NCBI RefSeq assembly: GCF_024741795.1
Contig: NZ_CP102950.1
Coordinates: 1,612,001-1,676,000 of the forward strand
Direction of reading: 5' to 3'
Length of the DNA stretch: 64,000 nucleotides
Origin: Arthrobacter sp. CJ23
GTDB taxonomy: Bacteria; Actinomycetota; Actinomycetes; Actinomycetales; Micrococcaceae
The first letter of the stretch is position 1; the number at the start of each line of letters is the position of its first letter. This document shows, in pieces, positions 26,590-34,953 of the stretch. A model generated the notes under the pieces. It made no database searches and was not told where the DNA came from. It was given only the letters and a program-made list of their open reading frames with translations. A program made the translations under genes and the position numbers.

Positions 26590-26982
26590 TCAGTTAACCG
26601 GGCCGGTGAACTTCTCACCGGGACCCTTGCCGGGCTCATCGGGGATGAGGGAGGCTTCGCGGAAGGCGAGCTGGAGGGAGCGCAGGCCGTCGCGCAAGGG
26701 CCCGGCGTGCTGGGAACCGATCTCCGGCGCGGCTGCGGTCACGAGGCCGGCGAGGGCCGTGATGAGCTTGCGGGCTTCGTCGAGGTCCTTGAGTTCTTCA
26801 GCGTTGGCGTCGTCGGCCAGGCCGACCTTGACGGCTGCGGCGCTCATGAGGTGGACGGCGCCCGTGGTGATGACCTCCACGGCCGCAACTTCCGAGATGT
26901 CACGGATCTGCTGGGCCACACCGGCGTCGGCGGCGGGTGCCTCGCTGTAGGAATTGTGTGAATTGCTGTCTGAAGTGCTCAT
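26590..26982 (-). CDS. DUF1844 domain-containing protein
   Basis: 130-residue protein of unknown function found in many actinobacteria, often near infC. The DUF1844 core runs through ISEVAAVEVITTGAVHLMSAAAVKVGL and LDEARKLITALAGLVTAAAPEIG. The ends are Ser/Asn-rich (N-terminus) and Gly/Pro-rich (C-terminus). The ATG at 26982 gives the expected beginning; upstream in-frame sequence is not family-like. It is divergent from infC. Confidence 0.88.
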   Translation of the reverse strand: MSTSDSNSHNSYSEAPAADAGVAQQIRDISEVAAVEVITTGAVHLMSAAAVKVGLADDANAEELKDLDEARKLITALAGLVTAAAPEIGSQHAGPLRDGLRSLQLAFREASLIPDEPGKGPGEKFTGPVN

Positions 26983-27310
26983 GCTGCTAAGCTTGTCACA
27001 GACCGACTGGAAGTCGTTATTTTGCTGTGTTGAATCCCGCCGCGCTTGATGTGCGCTTGGCGGGGTATTTCTGTAGAATTGGTTTTCAGTTTGCAAGCGG
27101 AGTTCTCTCCCACCCGCGTCAGCCGTATTCCCTCAGGGGATGGAAGTTGCCGGGTACCTGGTCGGACATTGCTCACGGGCCCAGCCCATAAGCAGTGCGC
27201 ACTGCCCCATGGGCAGCCTGCTCCGATCTTCGAGGCCTTCGATTGCGCCAGCAATTGGGGGCCTTCTCTATTTTGCCGGTGACACTCACCACAACCACAG
27301 GAGCTTTAAC
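26983..27310 (+). promoter_or_regulatory. infC leader and promoter region
   Basis: 328-base gap with a TAGAAT -10-like box at 27074-27079, giving a leader of about 230 bases before infC. Two hairpins lie in it. One is CTGCCC (27202-27207) with GGGCAG (27211-27216). The other is AGGCC (27233-27237) with GGCCT (27260-27264), enclosing ATTGC/GCAAT and followed by TCTCTATTTT, which looks like an attenuator. Such a leader fits feedback control by IF3 or L20. Confidence 0.5.
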
Positions 27311-28366
27311 ATTAGCGAGCCAAGAATCAATGAGCGTATCCGCGTCCCCGAGGTGCGGTTGGTCGGCCCTGCCGGCGAACAGGTAGGAATCGTCCGCATT
27401 GAGGATGCACTGCGCCTTGCTGCCGAGTCCGATCTCGATCTCGTTGAAGTTGCCCCGCAGGCCAAGCCTCCTGTTTGCAAGCTGATGGACTTCGGCAAGT
27501 ACAAGTACGAAGCCGCCGTCAAGGCCCGCGAAGCCCGCAAGAACCAGACCAACACGGTTCTGAAGGAAATCCGCTTCCGCCTGAAGATCGACAAGCACGA
27601 CTACGAGACCAAGCGCGGCCACGCCCTGCGCTTCCTCGGTGCCGGTGACAAGGTCAAGGCCATGATCCAGTTCCGTGGCCGTGAGCAGCAGCGTCCGGAG
27701 ATGGGCATCCGCCTGCTCCAGAAGTTCGCCGAAGACGTCGCCGAGGTTGGCATCGTCGAATCCAGCCCGCGCATCGATGGCCGCAACATGGTCATGGTCA
27801 TCGGTCCGCTGAAGAACAAGGCTGAAGCCAAGGCCGAAGCCCGCCGCGCCGCCCAGCGTGCCGAGGCCAAGGCCCAGAACGAAGCCAAGGCAGCCGGCCG
27901 CGTGGACCTCACCGGCGAAGACACGCCGATGACCCAGTCCCTGGCAGATCTGCTGCCTGCAGGACTGCTCGCAGCAGTTGAAGAGCCCGCTGAGGAAACC
28001 GCAGCAGAGGCCGTGGAGGTTCCCGCAGCGGAAGCTCCCGTGGCCGAAGAAGCCCCGGTTGTCGAAGAGGCTCCGGTAGTCGAGGAAGCTCCGGTTGTTG
28101 AAGAAGCTCCCGTGGCCGAAGAGGCCCCGGTTGTTGAAGAAGCACCCGTGGCCGTAGAAGCCCCGGTGGTCGAGGAAGCACCCGCAGCTGTCGAAGCTCC
28201 GGTTGTTGAAGCGGCACCGGCCGAGGCAGCCCCGAAGCCCGTGGTTCCGAAGCCCGCCGTTCCGGCAGCTCCGAAGCCCGTCGCCAAGCCGGCAGCCCCG
28301 AAGCCTGCAGCCCGGCCTGCGGCCCCCAAGGCCGCGCCGAAGCCCGCGGCACGCAAGACAAACTAG
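27311..28366 (+). CDS. infC: Translation initiation factor IF-3, AUU start
   Basis: IF3 checks codon-anticodon pairing at initiation and keeps 30S subunits free. The N-domain starts [18 protein letters not shown], the linker contains [16 protein letters not shown], and the C-domain ends [14 protein letters not shown] near residue 170. No ATG, GTG or TTG fits the conserved beginning. ATT at 27311 is in frame, exactly at the conserved N-terminus, and has CAGGAG 7 bases upstream. AUU starts are the classic self-regulation device of infC. Residues 170-351 are a long extension: Ala/Lys-rich, then acidic repeats of the APVVEE type (about 235-305), then Lys/Pro/Ala-rich. Confidence 0.94.
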   Translation: MSEPRINERIRVPEVRLVGPAGEQVGIVRIEDALRLAAESDLDLVEVAPQAKPPVCKLMDFGKYKYEAAVKAREARKNQTNTVLKEIRFRLKIDKHDYETKRGHALRFLGAGDKVKAMIQFRGREQQRPEMGIRLLQKFAEDVAEVGIVESSPRIDGRNMVMVIGPLKNKAEAKAEARRAAQRAEAKAQNEAKAAGRVDLTGEDTPMTQSLADLLPAGLLAAVEEPAEETAAEAVEVPAAEAPVAEEAPVVEEAPVVEEAPVVEEAPVAEEAPVVEEAPVAVEAPVVEEAPAAVEAPVVEAAPAEAAPKPVVPKPAVPAAPKPVAKPAAPKPAARPAAPKAAPKPAARKTN

Positions 28367-28484
28367 TTCAACGCCGCAGGAGGCCAGCCTCCACACGGCA
28401 AGCAACCAGCACGCCGCCCCATGAGGTCGGCTGCACGAAAGAACTGCGGACCACGTCCGCGGATACGTAAGGAGATCGGTTCCC

Positions 28485-28679
28485 ATGCCGAAGATGAAGA
28501 CCCACAGCGGTGCTAAGAAGCGCTTCAAGCTGACCGGTACCGGCAAGCTGCGCCGCCAGCAGGCCAACCGCCGTCACTACCTGGAGCACAAGTCCTCCAG
28601 GCTGACCCGCCGCCTTGCCGGCGACAAGATCGTCTTCAAGGGCGACGCCAAGGTCATCCGGAAGATGCTCGGCATCTAA
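28485..28679 (+). CDS. rpmI: 50S ribosomal protein L35
   Basis: 64-residue basic ribosomal protein, starting [20 protein letters not shown] and ending RKMLGI, of normal length. GGAGAT precedes the ATG by about 10 bases. It sits between infC and rplT as in nearly all bacteria. Confidence 0.98.
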   Translation: MPKMKTHSGAKKRFKLTGTGKLRRQQANRRHYLEHKSSRLTRRLAGDKIVFKGDAKVIRKMLGI

Positions 28680-28798
28680 GTTCCAAGTTCTCTGGTTTCT
28701 GCCAACCGGCAGCAACCGACTACACCAAAAGCCTTCTCAGGCCGGCCGGGTTTCCGGCAGTAGCAGCTTGGGATAAAGATTTCTGAAGGAGTACGCAC

Positions 28799-29455
28799 GT
28801 GGCACGTGTGAAGCGGGCGGTAAACGCCCACAAGAAGCGCCGGGTTGTCCTTGAACGCGCAAAGGGTTACCGCGGTCAGCGGTCTCGCCTGTACCGCAAG
28901 GCCAAAGAGCAGCTGCTGCACTCGTTTGTGTACAGCTACGGCGACCGCCGCAAGAAGAAGGGTGACTTCCGTCGCCTCTGGATCCAGCGTATCAACGCTG
29001 CATCCCGCGCCAACGGCCTCACCTACAACCGTCTGATCCAGGGCCTGAAGGCCGCTGAGGTCGAGGTTGACCGTCGCATGCTGGCCGAACTGGCCGTCTC
29101 CGACGCCAACGCTTTCGCTGCCCTGGTGAACATCGCCAAGGCTGCACTGCCGGCCGACACTTCCGCTCCGGCCGCCAAGGTTGAAGCTGCTGCTCCGAAG
29201 GCTGCCGCCAAGGCTGCTCCGGCCGCTGCCGCTGCCAAGTCGGACATCGATGGCGCCGTTGCTGCCGTTGAAGGCGAAGACGCTCCGGAAGGCTACGCCA
29301 TCAAGGGCAACGCCGAGTCCAAGAAGTACCACGTTCCGGGTTCCACCTGGTACGACGCCACCGCTGCTGAATACTGGTTCGCCACTGTTGAAGCTGCAAA
29401 GGCAGCCGGCTTCGAGCCGGCCGGCGGCGAAGCCCGCCAGCAGATCAAGAACTAG
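28799..29455 (+). CDS. rplT: 50S ribosomal protein L20 with C-terminal sunset-like domain
   Basis: Residues 1-118 are standard L20, needed for early 50S assembly: [43 protein letters not shown]. The frame continues without a stop through an Ala/Lys/Pro linker (119-148) into a folded-looking unit at about 165-206, with [23 protein letters not shown] and [16 protein letters not shown]. That pattern matches the small sunset domain of actinobacterial proteins. Total length is 218 aa against about 120-130 usual. GTG at 28799 has GAAGGAG 8 bases upstream. Codon use stays like a highly expressed gene throughout. Confidence 0.93.
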   Translation: MARVKRAVNAHKKRRVVLERAKGYRGQRSRLYRKAKEQLLHSFVYSYGDRRKKKGDFRRLWIQRINAASRANGLTYNRLIQGLKAAEVEVDRRMLAELAVSDANAFAALVNIAKAALPADTSAPAAKVEAAAPKAAAKAAPAAAAAKSDIDGAVAAVEGEDAPEGYAIKGNAESKKYHVPGSTWYDATAAEYWFATVEAAKAAGFEPAGGEARQQIKN

Positions 29456-29468
29456 TCGCAACAGCCAC

Positions 29469-29474
29469 TAAAGT
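29469..29474 (+). promoter_or_regulatory. -10 box of leaderless trmH-family promoter
   Basis: TAAAGT, then TCTTAT, then the ATG at 29481. The gap is exactly 6 bases and no ribosome binding site is present. Confidence 0.5.
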
Positions 29475-29480
29475 TCTTAT

Positions 29481-30377
29481 ATGAACGAAACCGGGCGCCT
29501 GCAAGATTTTCCGATGACCAACCCCCGAGCTGATCGGGTGAGGGATGTCGCAAAGCTTGCCGGGCGCCCGGCGCGTTTAAAGCGCGGACGCTTCCTGGCC
29601 GAGGGGCCGCAGGCCGTCCGCGAGGCCCTGTCCCTGCACCGTGAGCGGATCGCGGCGGGGGAGCCCGGCGTCGTGCACGAGGTGTACGCGAGCGAGGCCT
29701 GCCTCGACCGTCTCCCCGAACTCGCCGACCTGGCTGAGGGCACCGCCTTGAGGCTTGCCAGCGACGAGGTGCTGTCCGCCATGGCGGACACCGTCAATCC
29801 GCAGGGAATCGTGGCCGTCTGCAGTTTTGTGGATGTGAGCCTGGACTCAGTGCTCGACGCCGGTCCCCGCCTTATCGCCGTTATGTGCCAGGTGCGGGAC
29901 CCCGGCAATGCCGGCACGGTCCTGCGCGCTGCGGATGCCGCCGGAGCCGACGCCGTGGTGCTGACCTCCTCCAGCGTGGACATCTACAACCCCAAAGCCG
30001 TCCGGTCCACCGCAGGCTCCCTGTTCCACCTTCCGGTGGTTCTGGGCGCCGAGGTGGACGAACTCGTGGCCCGCTGCAAGGAACTCGGCATCGGCGTCCT
30101 GGCCGCCGATGGCTACGGCACCCTCAACCTGGACAAACTCCAGGACGAAAACGCTGCCCGGCGGCTCGGTGCGGCAGATGTTTCCTCGGACTATGCGCTG
30201 GAAGCCCCCACGGCGTGGTTGTTCGGCAACGAGGCCCAGGGCCTCTCCGACGCCGAACTCGCGCTGGCCGACCACCGAGTGGCCGTGCCGGTCTACGGCT
30301 TCGCTGAGAGCCTCAACCTGGGAACAGCCGCCACAGTGTGCCTCTACGCCAGCGCGCGGTCCCAGCAGGGCTCCTGA
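29481..30377 (+). CDS. TrmH/SpoU-family RNA 2'-O-methyltransferase
   Basis: 298-residue knotted methyltransferase acting on rRNA or tRNA ribose. The N-terminal substrate-binding domain contains RFLAEGPQAVREAL. The three SpoU motifs are RDPGNAGTVLRAADAAG, TAWLFGNEAQGL and VPVYGFAESLNLGTAATVC. Position after rplT and before pheS is conserved in actinobacteria. The nearest named relatives are TsnR- and RlmB-like enzymes, but the target nucleotide cannot be assigned. The start is supported by a leaderless -10 box. Confidence 0.92.
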   Translation: MNETGRLQDFPMTNPRADRVRDVAKLAGRPARLKRGRFLAEGPQAVREALSLHRERIAAGEPGVVHEVYASEACLDRLPELADLAEGTALRLASDEVLSAMADTVNPQGIVAVCSFVDVSLDSVLDAGPRLIAVMCQVRDPGNAGTVLRAADAAGADAVVLTSSSVDIYNPKAVRSTAGSLFHLPVVLGAEVDELVARCKELGIGVLAADGYGTLNLDKLQDENAARRLGAADVSSDYALEAPTAWLFGNEAQGLSDAELALADHRVAVPVYGFAESLNLGTAATVCLYASARSQQGS

Positions 30378-30402
30378 GCCTGCCCAGCACCCTCGCAAAG
30401 CA

Positions 30403-30434
30403 AACGCCCGCCCACGGGAATGTGGGCGGGCGTT
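30403..30434. terminator. Bidirectional terminator hairpin
   Basis: AACGCCCGCCCAC, loop GGGAAT, GTGGGCGGGCGTT: a perfect 13-bp stem between the convergent methyltransferase and GlsB-type genes. Confidence 0.85.
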
Positions 30435-30456
30435 GCGCTTGCTTCCGATGGTCCCG

Positions 30457-30726
30457 TCAGGTGGTGGACTTGTTGCGTCCGGTGATGGCGCCGTAGACGC
30501 CGGCCACGGCCAGGCCGCCGACGATGGCAAGGACCCAGGAACCGAGGTTCCAGAACTCCATCTTGCCGGAACCGAAGACCAGGTCGCCGATCCAGCCACC
30601 GACGATCGCGCCGACCACGCCCAGCACCAGGCTGGTCAGCCAGCCGCCGCCGACCTTGCCGGGCATGATTGCCTTGACGATCGCTCCGACAATGAGTCCA
30701 AGAATGATCCATCCGAGAATACCCAT
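30457..30726 (-). CDS. GlsB/YeaQ/YmgE family stress membrane protein
   Basis: 89-residue very hydrophobic protein with three membrane segments: ILGWIILGLIVGAIVKAIM, WLTSLVLGVVGAIVGGWIGDLV, and SWVLAIVGGLAVAGVYGAITG. The Gly-rich repeats and the KAIMPGKVGGGWL loop are typical of this transglycosylase-associated, stress-induced family. The function is not known in molecular terms. The ATG has GAAGGAGGAG directly upstream, a strong ribosome binding site. Confidence 0.92.
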   Translation of the reverse strand: MGILGWIILGLIVGAIVKAIMPGKVGGGWLTSLVLGVVGAIVGGWIGDLVFGSGKMEFWNLGSWVLAIVGGLAVAGVYGAITGRNKSTT

Positions 30727-30934
30727 GACTCCTCCTTCGGTTCAGGGCCGTTGTGCGGCCCGGTTCACGGCCCCAAACTAACACGCGGCTCTCGAATAGT
30801 CAGTAGCCTTGGTGATTTGATTGTGCATGGGCGGGGGCCGGAACGGTACGGTATTCCTTGCAGGGGAGCGCACCGAGGTCCCTCGACCTGTCGGTTCTCC
30901 CAATTTCCCTGAATCCTGAAGAGGTGAAGCTTTC

Positions 30935-31852
30935 GTGGCTGCAAGTGGCGGTACCAAAGCGATCGTGGCGGCCCTTGCCGCCAACCTGACGATCGCCGTA
31001 CTCAAGTTCATTGCATTCATCCTGACGTTGTCGTCGTCCATGCTTGCAGAGGCCATCCACTCGGTGGCCGACTCCGGCAACCAGGTCCTCCTGCTGGTGG
31101 GCGGCAAGCGCGCCAAGCGGGCGGCGAGCCCGGAGCACCCGTTCGGCTACGGACGCGAGCGGTACATCTACGCCTTCATCGTCTCGATTGTGCTGTTCAG
31201 CGTCGGCGGCCTGTTTGCCCTCTACGAGGCATGGGACAAGTTCCAGCACCCGCACGCCATCGAGGGCGACTTCTGGTGGGTGCCGCTGGCCGTGCTCATC
31301 GGCGCCATCGTTGCCGAGTCCTTCTCCTTCCGGACCGCCATTCTGGAGTCGAACCACATCCGCGGGCAGCAGAGCTGGGTCAAGTTCGTCCGCAACGCCA
31401 AGCAGCCCGAATTGCCCGTGATCCTGCTCGAAGACCTCGGCGCACTGCTTGGCCTGGTGTTCGCCCTGTTCGGCGTCAGCCTCACCCTGGTCACCGGCAA
31501 CGGGATCTGGGACGCTGCCGGCACAGGCATGATCGGCCTGCTGCTCGTCGCCATCGCCGTGATCCTTGCCGTGGAAACCAAGTCGCTCCTGCTGGGCGAA
31601 TCCGCCACCAAGGATGACGCAGCCGGGATCGCGCGGGCCATCGAGGCCAACGGCACCCGGATCATCCACCTCAAGACCATGCACCTGGGACCGGAAGAGC
31701 TCCTGGTTGCGGCCAAGATCAGCGTCGGGGCAGCCGACACCGGACAGGAGATCGCGAAGGTGATCGACGACGCCGAGGAACGGATCCGCGCGGCGGTTCC
31801 GATCGCCCGGGTCATCTACCTTGAGCCCGACGTGGAGCGCGTCCAGGCATAG
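30935..31852 (+). CDS. Cation diffusion facilitator transporter
   Basis: 305-residue CDF-family metal/proton antiporter, probably exporting Zn, Fe or Mn. About five or six membrane segments are visible. The characteristic signature is SSMLAEAIHSVADSGNQVLLL, followed by PEHPFGYGRERYIY. A cytosolic C-terminal domain (about 215-305) ends VARVIYLEPDVERVQA. The usual DxxxD or HxxxD metal sites are partly changed: HSVAD keeps His and Asp in membrane segment 2, while membrane segment 5 reads EDLGALLGL. GTG at 30935 follows GAGGTGAAG. Confidence 0.9.
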   Translation: MAASGGTKAIVAALAANLTIAVLKFIAFILTLSSSMLAEAIHSVADSGNQVLLLVGGKRAKRAASPEHPFGYGRERYIYAFIVSIVLFSVGGLFALYEAWDKFQHPHAIEGDFWWVPLAVLIGAIVAESFSFRTAILESNHIRGQQSWVKFVRNAKQPELPVILLEDLGALLGLVFALFGVSLTLVTGNGIWDAAGTGMIGLLLVAIAVILAVETKSLLLGESATKDDAAGIARAIEANGTRIIHLKTMHLGPEELLVAAKISVGAADTGQEIAKVIDDAEERIRAAVPIARVIYLEPDVERVQA

Positions 31853-31867
31853 CTGTCTGTCAGATTC

Positions 31868-31911
31868 AACGCAGAAGGGCTCCCGCGAAACCGCGGGAGC
31901 CCTTCTGCGTT
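31868..31911. terminator. Bidirectional terminator hairpin
   Basis: A perfect 20-bp stem (31868-31887 with 31892-31911) closed by AAAC, between the convergent CDF and MFS genes. Confidence 0.9.
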
Positions 31912-31933
31912 GATCTCCTTGTCCCGGATGCCG

Positions 31934-33142
31934 CTAGGCGGCGAGCGGGCGCCTGCGTTCCAGGAGTCCGCTCAGGAGCGCGATGCCAAGGCCAAGCATC
32001 GCCAGGCCCGCGCCGACGTAGGCAGGGGCCACATAGCCCCAGCCCCACGCGATGACGGTGCCGCCCAGGAACGCCCCCAGGGCATTGGCGACGTTCAGGG
32101 CGGAATGGTTGAGCGAGGAGGCCAGCGACGGGGCATCCGGGGAAGCGTCCAGCAGGCGCGTCTGCAGCGGCGGGACCAGCATGGAGCCGATGGCCCCCAC
32201 CACGAAGGCCATGATGAATGCGGACCACGCCCAGTGGGCAGCGATGCCGTAGACAACAAGCGCCAGGGCGATGCCGGGCAGGACCAAGTAGATGGTCCCC
32301 ATGACGGACTTGTCGGCAATCCGCCCTCCGATGATGTTGCCGACCACCATGCCGAGCCCGTACAGGGCCACCACGGCGGGAATGAGGAACTCGGGAATGC
32401 CGGCCACGGAGGTCATGGTGTGGGCGATGTAGGTATAGACGGCAAAGAAGCCGCCGAAGCCGATGACGCCGATCAGCAGGGCAAGCCAGACCTGGATGCG
32501 CTTGAGGGCGCCCAGCTCACGGCGGATGCTGGCCTCCGGGTGGGCCGGCTCGAAGGGTACGAATTTCCACAACAGCACCACGGTGGCCAGGCCGATGGCG
32601 CCCACCACCACAAAGAGCAGCCGCCAGCCAAAAGTCTGTCCAAGCCAGGTGGCCAGCGGGACGCCGATCACGTTCGCCACTGTCAGCCCGCCCATGACCA
32701 TCGAGATGGCCCACCCCCGCTTGCTCGGGGCCACCAGGCTCGCTGCGATGACGGCGGCCACTCCAAAGAACGCTCCATGCGGCAGGCCCGAGGCGAAGCG
32801 GGTGACCAGCATGGTGGCGTAGTCGGGGGCAATGAATGACGTCAGGTTGGCAAGGCTCAGGAACAACATGAGGCCCAGTGCCAGGTGTTTGCGGGGCAGC
32901 CGGGCGCCGACGGTGGCGAACACCGGGGCACCGACCACCACGCCGAGGGCGTACGCGGAGATCAGGTTGCCGGCCTGCGAGGTGCTGATGTCCAGCCCGG
33001 TCTCGATTTCCTTGAGCAGGCCCATCATGGCAAATTCGGTGGTGCCGATGGCGAAGCCGCCCATGGCCAGCGCCAGGATGGCCAGCGCAAGGTGGCGGTT
33101 CCGGGCCTTGGCGGCGACGGCGGTGGTGGCAGTGGTAGTCAT
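31934..33142 (-). CDS. MFS transporter, DHA1 family (AraJ/YdhP-like)
   Basis: 402-residue 12-helix exporter of the drug:H+ antiporter-1 class. The start after a short Thr/Ala tail reads LALAILALAMGGFAIGTTEF, the signature of AraJ/YdhP/Cml-type exporters. It continues with GAPVFATVGARLPRKHLALGL (loop 2-3 motif), RFASGLPHGAFFGVAAVIAA and PSKRGWAISMVMGG. The substrate is unknown; arabinose-like sugars or drugs such as chloramphenicol are reported for relatives. Confidence 0.88.
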   Translation of the reverse strand: MTTTATTAVAAKARNRHLALAILALAMGGFAIGTTEFAMMGLLKEIETGLDISTSQAGNLISAYALGVVVGAPVFATVGARLPRKHLALGLMLFLSLANLTSFIAPDYATMLVTRFASGLPHGAFFGVAAVIAASLVAPSKRGWAISMVMGGLTVANVIGVPLATWLGQTFGWRLLFVVVGAIGLATVVLLWKFVPFEPAHPEASIRRELGALKRIQVWLALLIGVIGFGGFFAVYTYIAHTMTSVAGIPEFLIPAVVALYGLGMVVGNIIGGRIADKSVMGTIYLVLPGIALALVVYGIAAHWAWSAFIMAFVVGAIGSMLVPPLQTRLLDASPDAPSLASSLNHSALNVANALGAFLGGTVIAWGWGYVAPAYVGAGLAMLGLGIALLSGLLERRRPLAA

Positions 33143-33256
33143 AGGCCTGTTCTTGTGCTTGCCTCGGGGGCGATCAGAGTAAATCTGATTTCAATTCTAC
33201 GGGGGACCGCGGGCCTTGGCCTTTGAGTGTGACGGCTTCCACGCAGGCTCCGCCCA

Positions 33257-33262
33257 TAGACT
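33257..33262 (+). promoter_or_regulatory. -10 box of leaderless Nudix gene promoter
   Basis: TAGACT lies exactly 6 bases before the GTG at 33269, with no ribosome binding site. Confidence 0.5.
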
Positions 33263-33268
33263 GTTGCG

Positions 33269-33703
33269 GTGACTGGACTGATACACGTGGTGGGCGCCGC
33301 CGTCGTCGACTCGCTGGAAAACCCAAGCCGCCTCCTTGCCGCCCGGCGGACCGCTCCGCCGCAGTTCGAGGGGATGTGGGAGTTCCCCGGCGGGAAAGTG
33401 GAGCCGGGGGAGGCCCCGGAGGCTGCACTGCACCGTGAACTGGCAGAAGAACTGGGCGTCACCGTGCGGCTGGGGGATGAACTTGAGTCCGGCGCGCCCG
33501 CAGGATGGCCGCTGAATGGGCGGGCCGCCATGCGGGTGTGGTTTGCCGAGGTGAGCAGCGGGGAGCCGCGCCCGCTCGAGGACCACGACCAGCTGCGCTG
33601 GGTCACACTGGATGATTGTGGCAAAGCTCTCAGCCTGCCGTGGATCCCGGCCGATCTCCCGATTGTCCGGGCGTTGCTGGCCCGGGTAACCGCAGCCGCG
33701 TGA
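33269..33703 (+). CDS. Nudix hydrolase, MutT-like (8-oxo-dGTP diphosphatase)
   Basis: 144-residue pyrophosphohydrolase that probably cleans 8-oxo-dGTP from the nucleotide pool. The Nudix box is complete (Gx5Ex7REUxEExGU) in GGKVEPGEAPEAALHREL-AEELGV. WEFPGGK before it and LRWVTLDD after it are typical of MutT. The start is supported by a leaderless -10 box. It converges on the radical SAM gene. Confidence 0.9.
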   Translation: MTGLIHVVGAAVVDSLENPSRLLAARRTAPPQFEGMWEFPGGKVEPGEAPEAALHRELAEELGVTVRLGDELESGAPAGWPLNGRAAMRVWFAEVSSGEPRPLEDHDQLRWVTLDDCGKALSLPWIPADLPIVRALLARVTAAA

Positions 33704-33770
33704 TGGAGGCCCCCCTTCTGCAGCGTGCTCGCCGTGAAGGCTGAAATGAAGGACGATCCCCGCGTGCAGA

Positions 33771-34877
33771 TCAGAACAGCGTGGGCTGGCCGGGGGCAGT
33801 TTGGGCAGGGCCACTCTGTGCGGCCCTCCGTGCCGGATCAATCCGTGGCCCCGGGCCCTTGGCGTTGTGGTGGCTGAAGCCCTGTGTCCCGGCAAAGCCG
33901 TGCCTGGCTTTGAGGTTGTTGACCTTGGCGCTGAGCCAGCTGCTGTATTCCTTGGAAACATAGGAGCCCCGGCCGTAGAGGCGCCGGTAGCGTCCGACAA
34001 GTTCCGGGTGGTTGGCCGCAAGCCACTTCATGAACCATTCCCGTGTCCCGGGCTTAAGGTACAGGGCGCCGGCGGTCACGCCCGTGGCTCCCGCTGCCGC
34101 GAGGGATCCGAACAGATTGTCCAGGGCTTCGTCTGTGTCCGTCAGCCACGGCAGGACAGGCATCGCCATGACGCCGCAGGCCAGCCCGGCGTCGCGGAGG
34201 CGGCCGATCAGCTTCAGCCGTGCCCGGGGTGAGGGTGTGCCGGGCTCGATGAGGCCCGCCAGGTGTTCGTCCGTCATGGCCAAGGAGATACCAAGGTCGA
34301 CGCGGACCTGCGTGGCCGCGTGCTTCAGCAGGGGAATGTCCCGTGCCAGGAGAGTCCCCTTTGTGAGGATGGAGAAGGGCGTGCCGGAATCCGCGAGGGC
34401 CCTGATGATGCCGGGCATCAGTTCGTACCGGCCCTCGGCCCGCTGATAGGGATCGGTGTTGGTGCCAAGGGCCACCTGGTGGTGGGCCCACGACGGCTTG
34501 GCAAGTTCCCTGGCCAGGACCTCAGCCGCGTTGATCTTCACCACCACCTGGGAGTCGAAGTCCCGGCCGGCGTCGAACTCCAGATAAGTGTGGCTCTGGC
34601 GGGCGAAACAGTAGACACAGGCATGGCTGCAGCCGCGGTAGGGATTGACGGTCCATTCGAAGGGCATCCGGGAACCGGCAGCCACCTTGTTGAGCACTGA
34701 CTTTGCGGTGACCTCATGAAAGGTGACTCCGGAGAACTCGGGGGTGGAGACGGACCGGACCAGCCCGGCCAGCGGCAGCAAGGCCTCGGGGAACGCCGCC
34801 ACGGAAGGACCTCCAGCGGCGTCGTTGTCCGATGCCGGTACAGCGGCCGCGGAGAGTGCTTGTGCGTCCCATCTCAT
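33771..34877 (-). CDS. Rv2578c-family radical SAM protein (SOS-boxed)
   Basis: 368-residue radical SAM enzyme of the Rv2578c type, distantly like the SplB photoproduct lyase. It starts MRWDAQAL; the cluster motif is CSHACVYC (Cys83, Cys87, Cys90) within NPYRGCSHACVYCFARQSH. GTNTDPYQRAEGRYELM and SILTKGTLLARDI belong to the barrel. The ATG at 34877 is the family beginning; upstream in-frame codons lie inside the SOS box. The LexA box at 34887-34902 places it in the damage regulon. Substrate unknown. Confidence 0.9.
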   Translation of the reverse strand: MRWDAQALSAAAVPASDNDAAGGPSVAAFPEALLPLAGLVRSVSTPEFSGVTFHEVTAKSVLNKVAAGSRMPFEWTVNPYRGCSHACVYCFARQSHTYLEFDAGRDFDSQVVVKINAAEVLARELAKPSWAHHQVALGTNTDPYQRAEGRYELMPGIIRALADSGTPFSILTKGTLLARDIPLLKHAATQVRVDLGISLAMTDEHLAGLIEPGTPSPRARLKLIGRLRDAGLACGVMAMPVLPWLTDTDEALDNLFGSLAAAGATGVTAGALYLKPGTREWFMKWLAANHPELVGRYRRLYGRGSYVSKEYSSWLSAKVNNLKARHGFAGTQGFSHHNAKGPGPRIDPARRAAQSGPAQTAPGQPTLF

Positions 34878-34886
34878 GAAGACCAT

Positions 34887-34902
34887 TCGAATGTATGTTC
34901 GA
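34887..34902 (-). promoter_or_regulatory. LexA box upstream of the radical SAM gene
   Basis: TCGAATGTATGTTCGA: consensus TCGAAC-N4-GTTCGA with a single substitution. It lies 10 bases before the radical SAM ATG and about 40 bases before the -10 box of the divergent pcp gene. Confidence 0.85.
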
Positions 34903-34941
34903 GTCAAAGTCAAGGTCTTCGAAAGTGGGCGCGGGCATTGC

Positions 34942-34947
34942 TAGGGT
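34942..34947 (+). promoter_or_regulatory. -10 box of leaderless pcp promoter
   Basis: TAGGGT, six bases, then ATG at 34954. No ribosome binding site is present. Confidence 0.55.
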
Positions 34948-34953
34948 TGGTCC

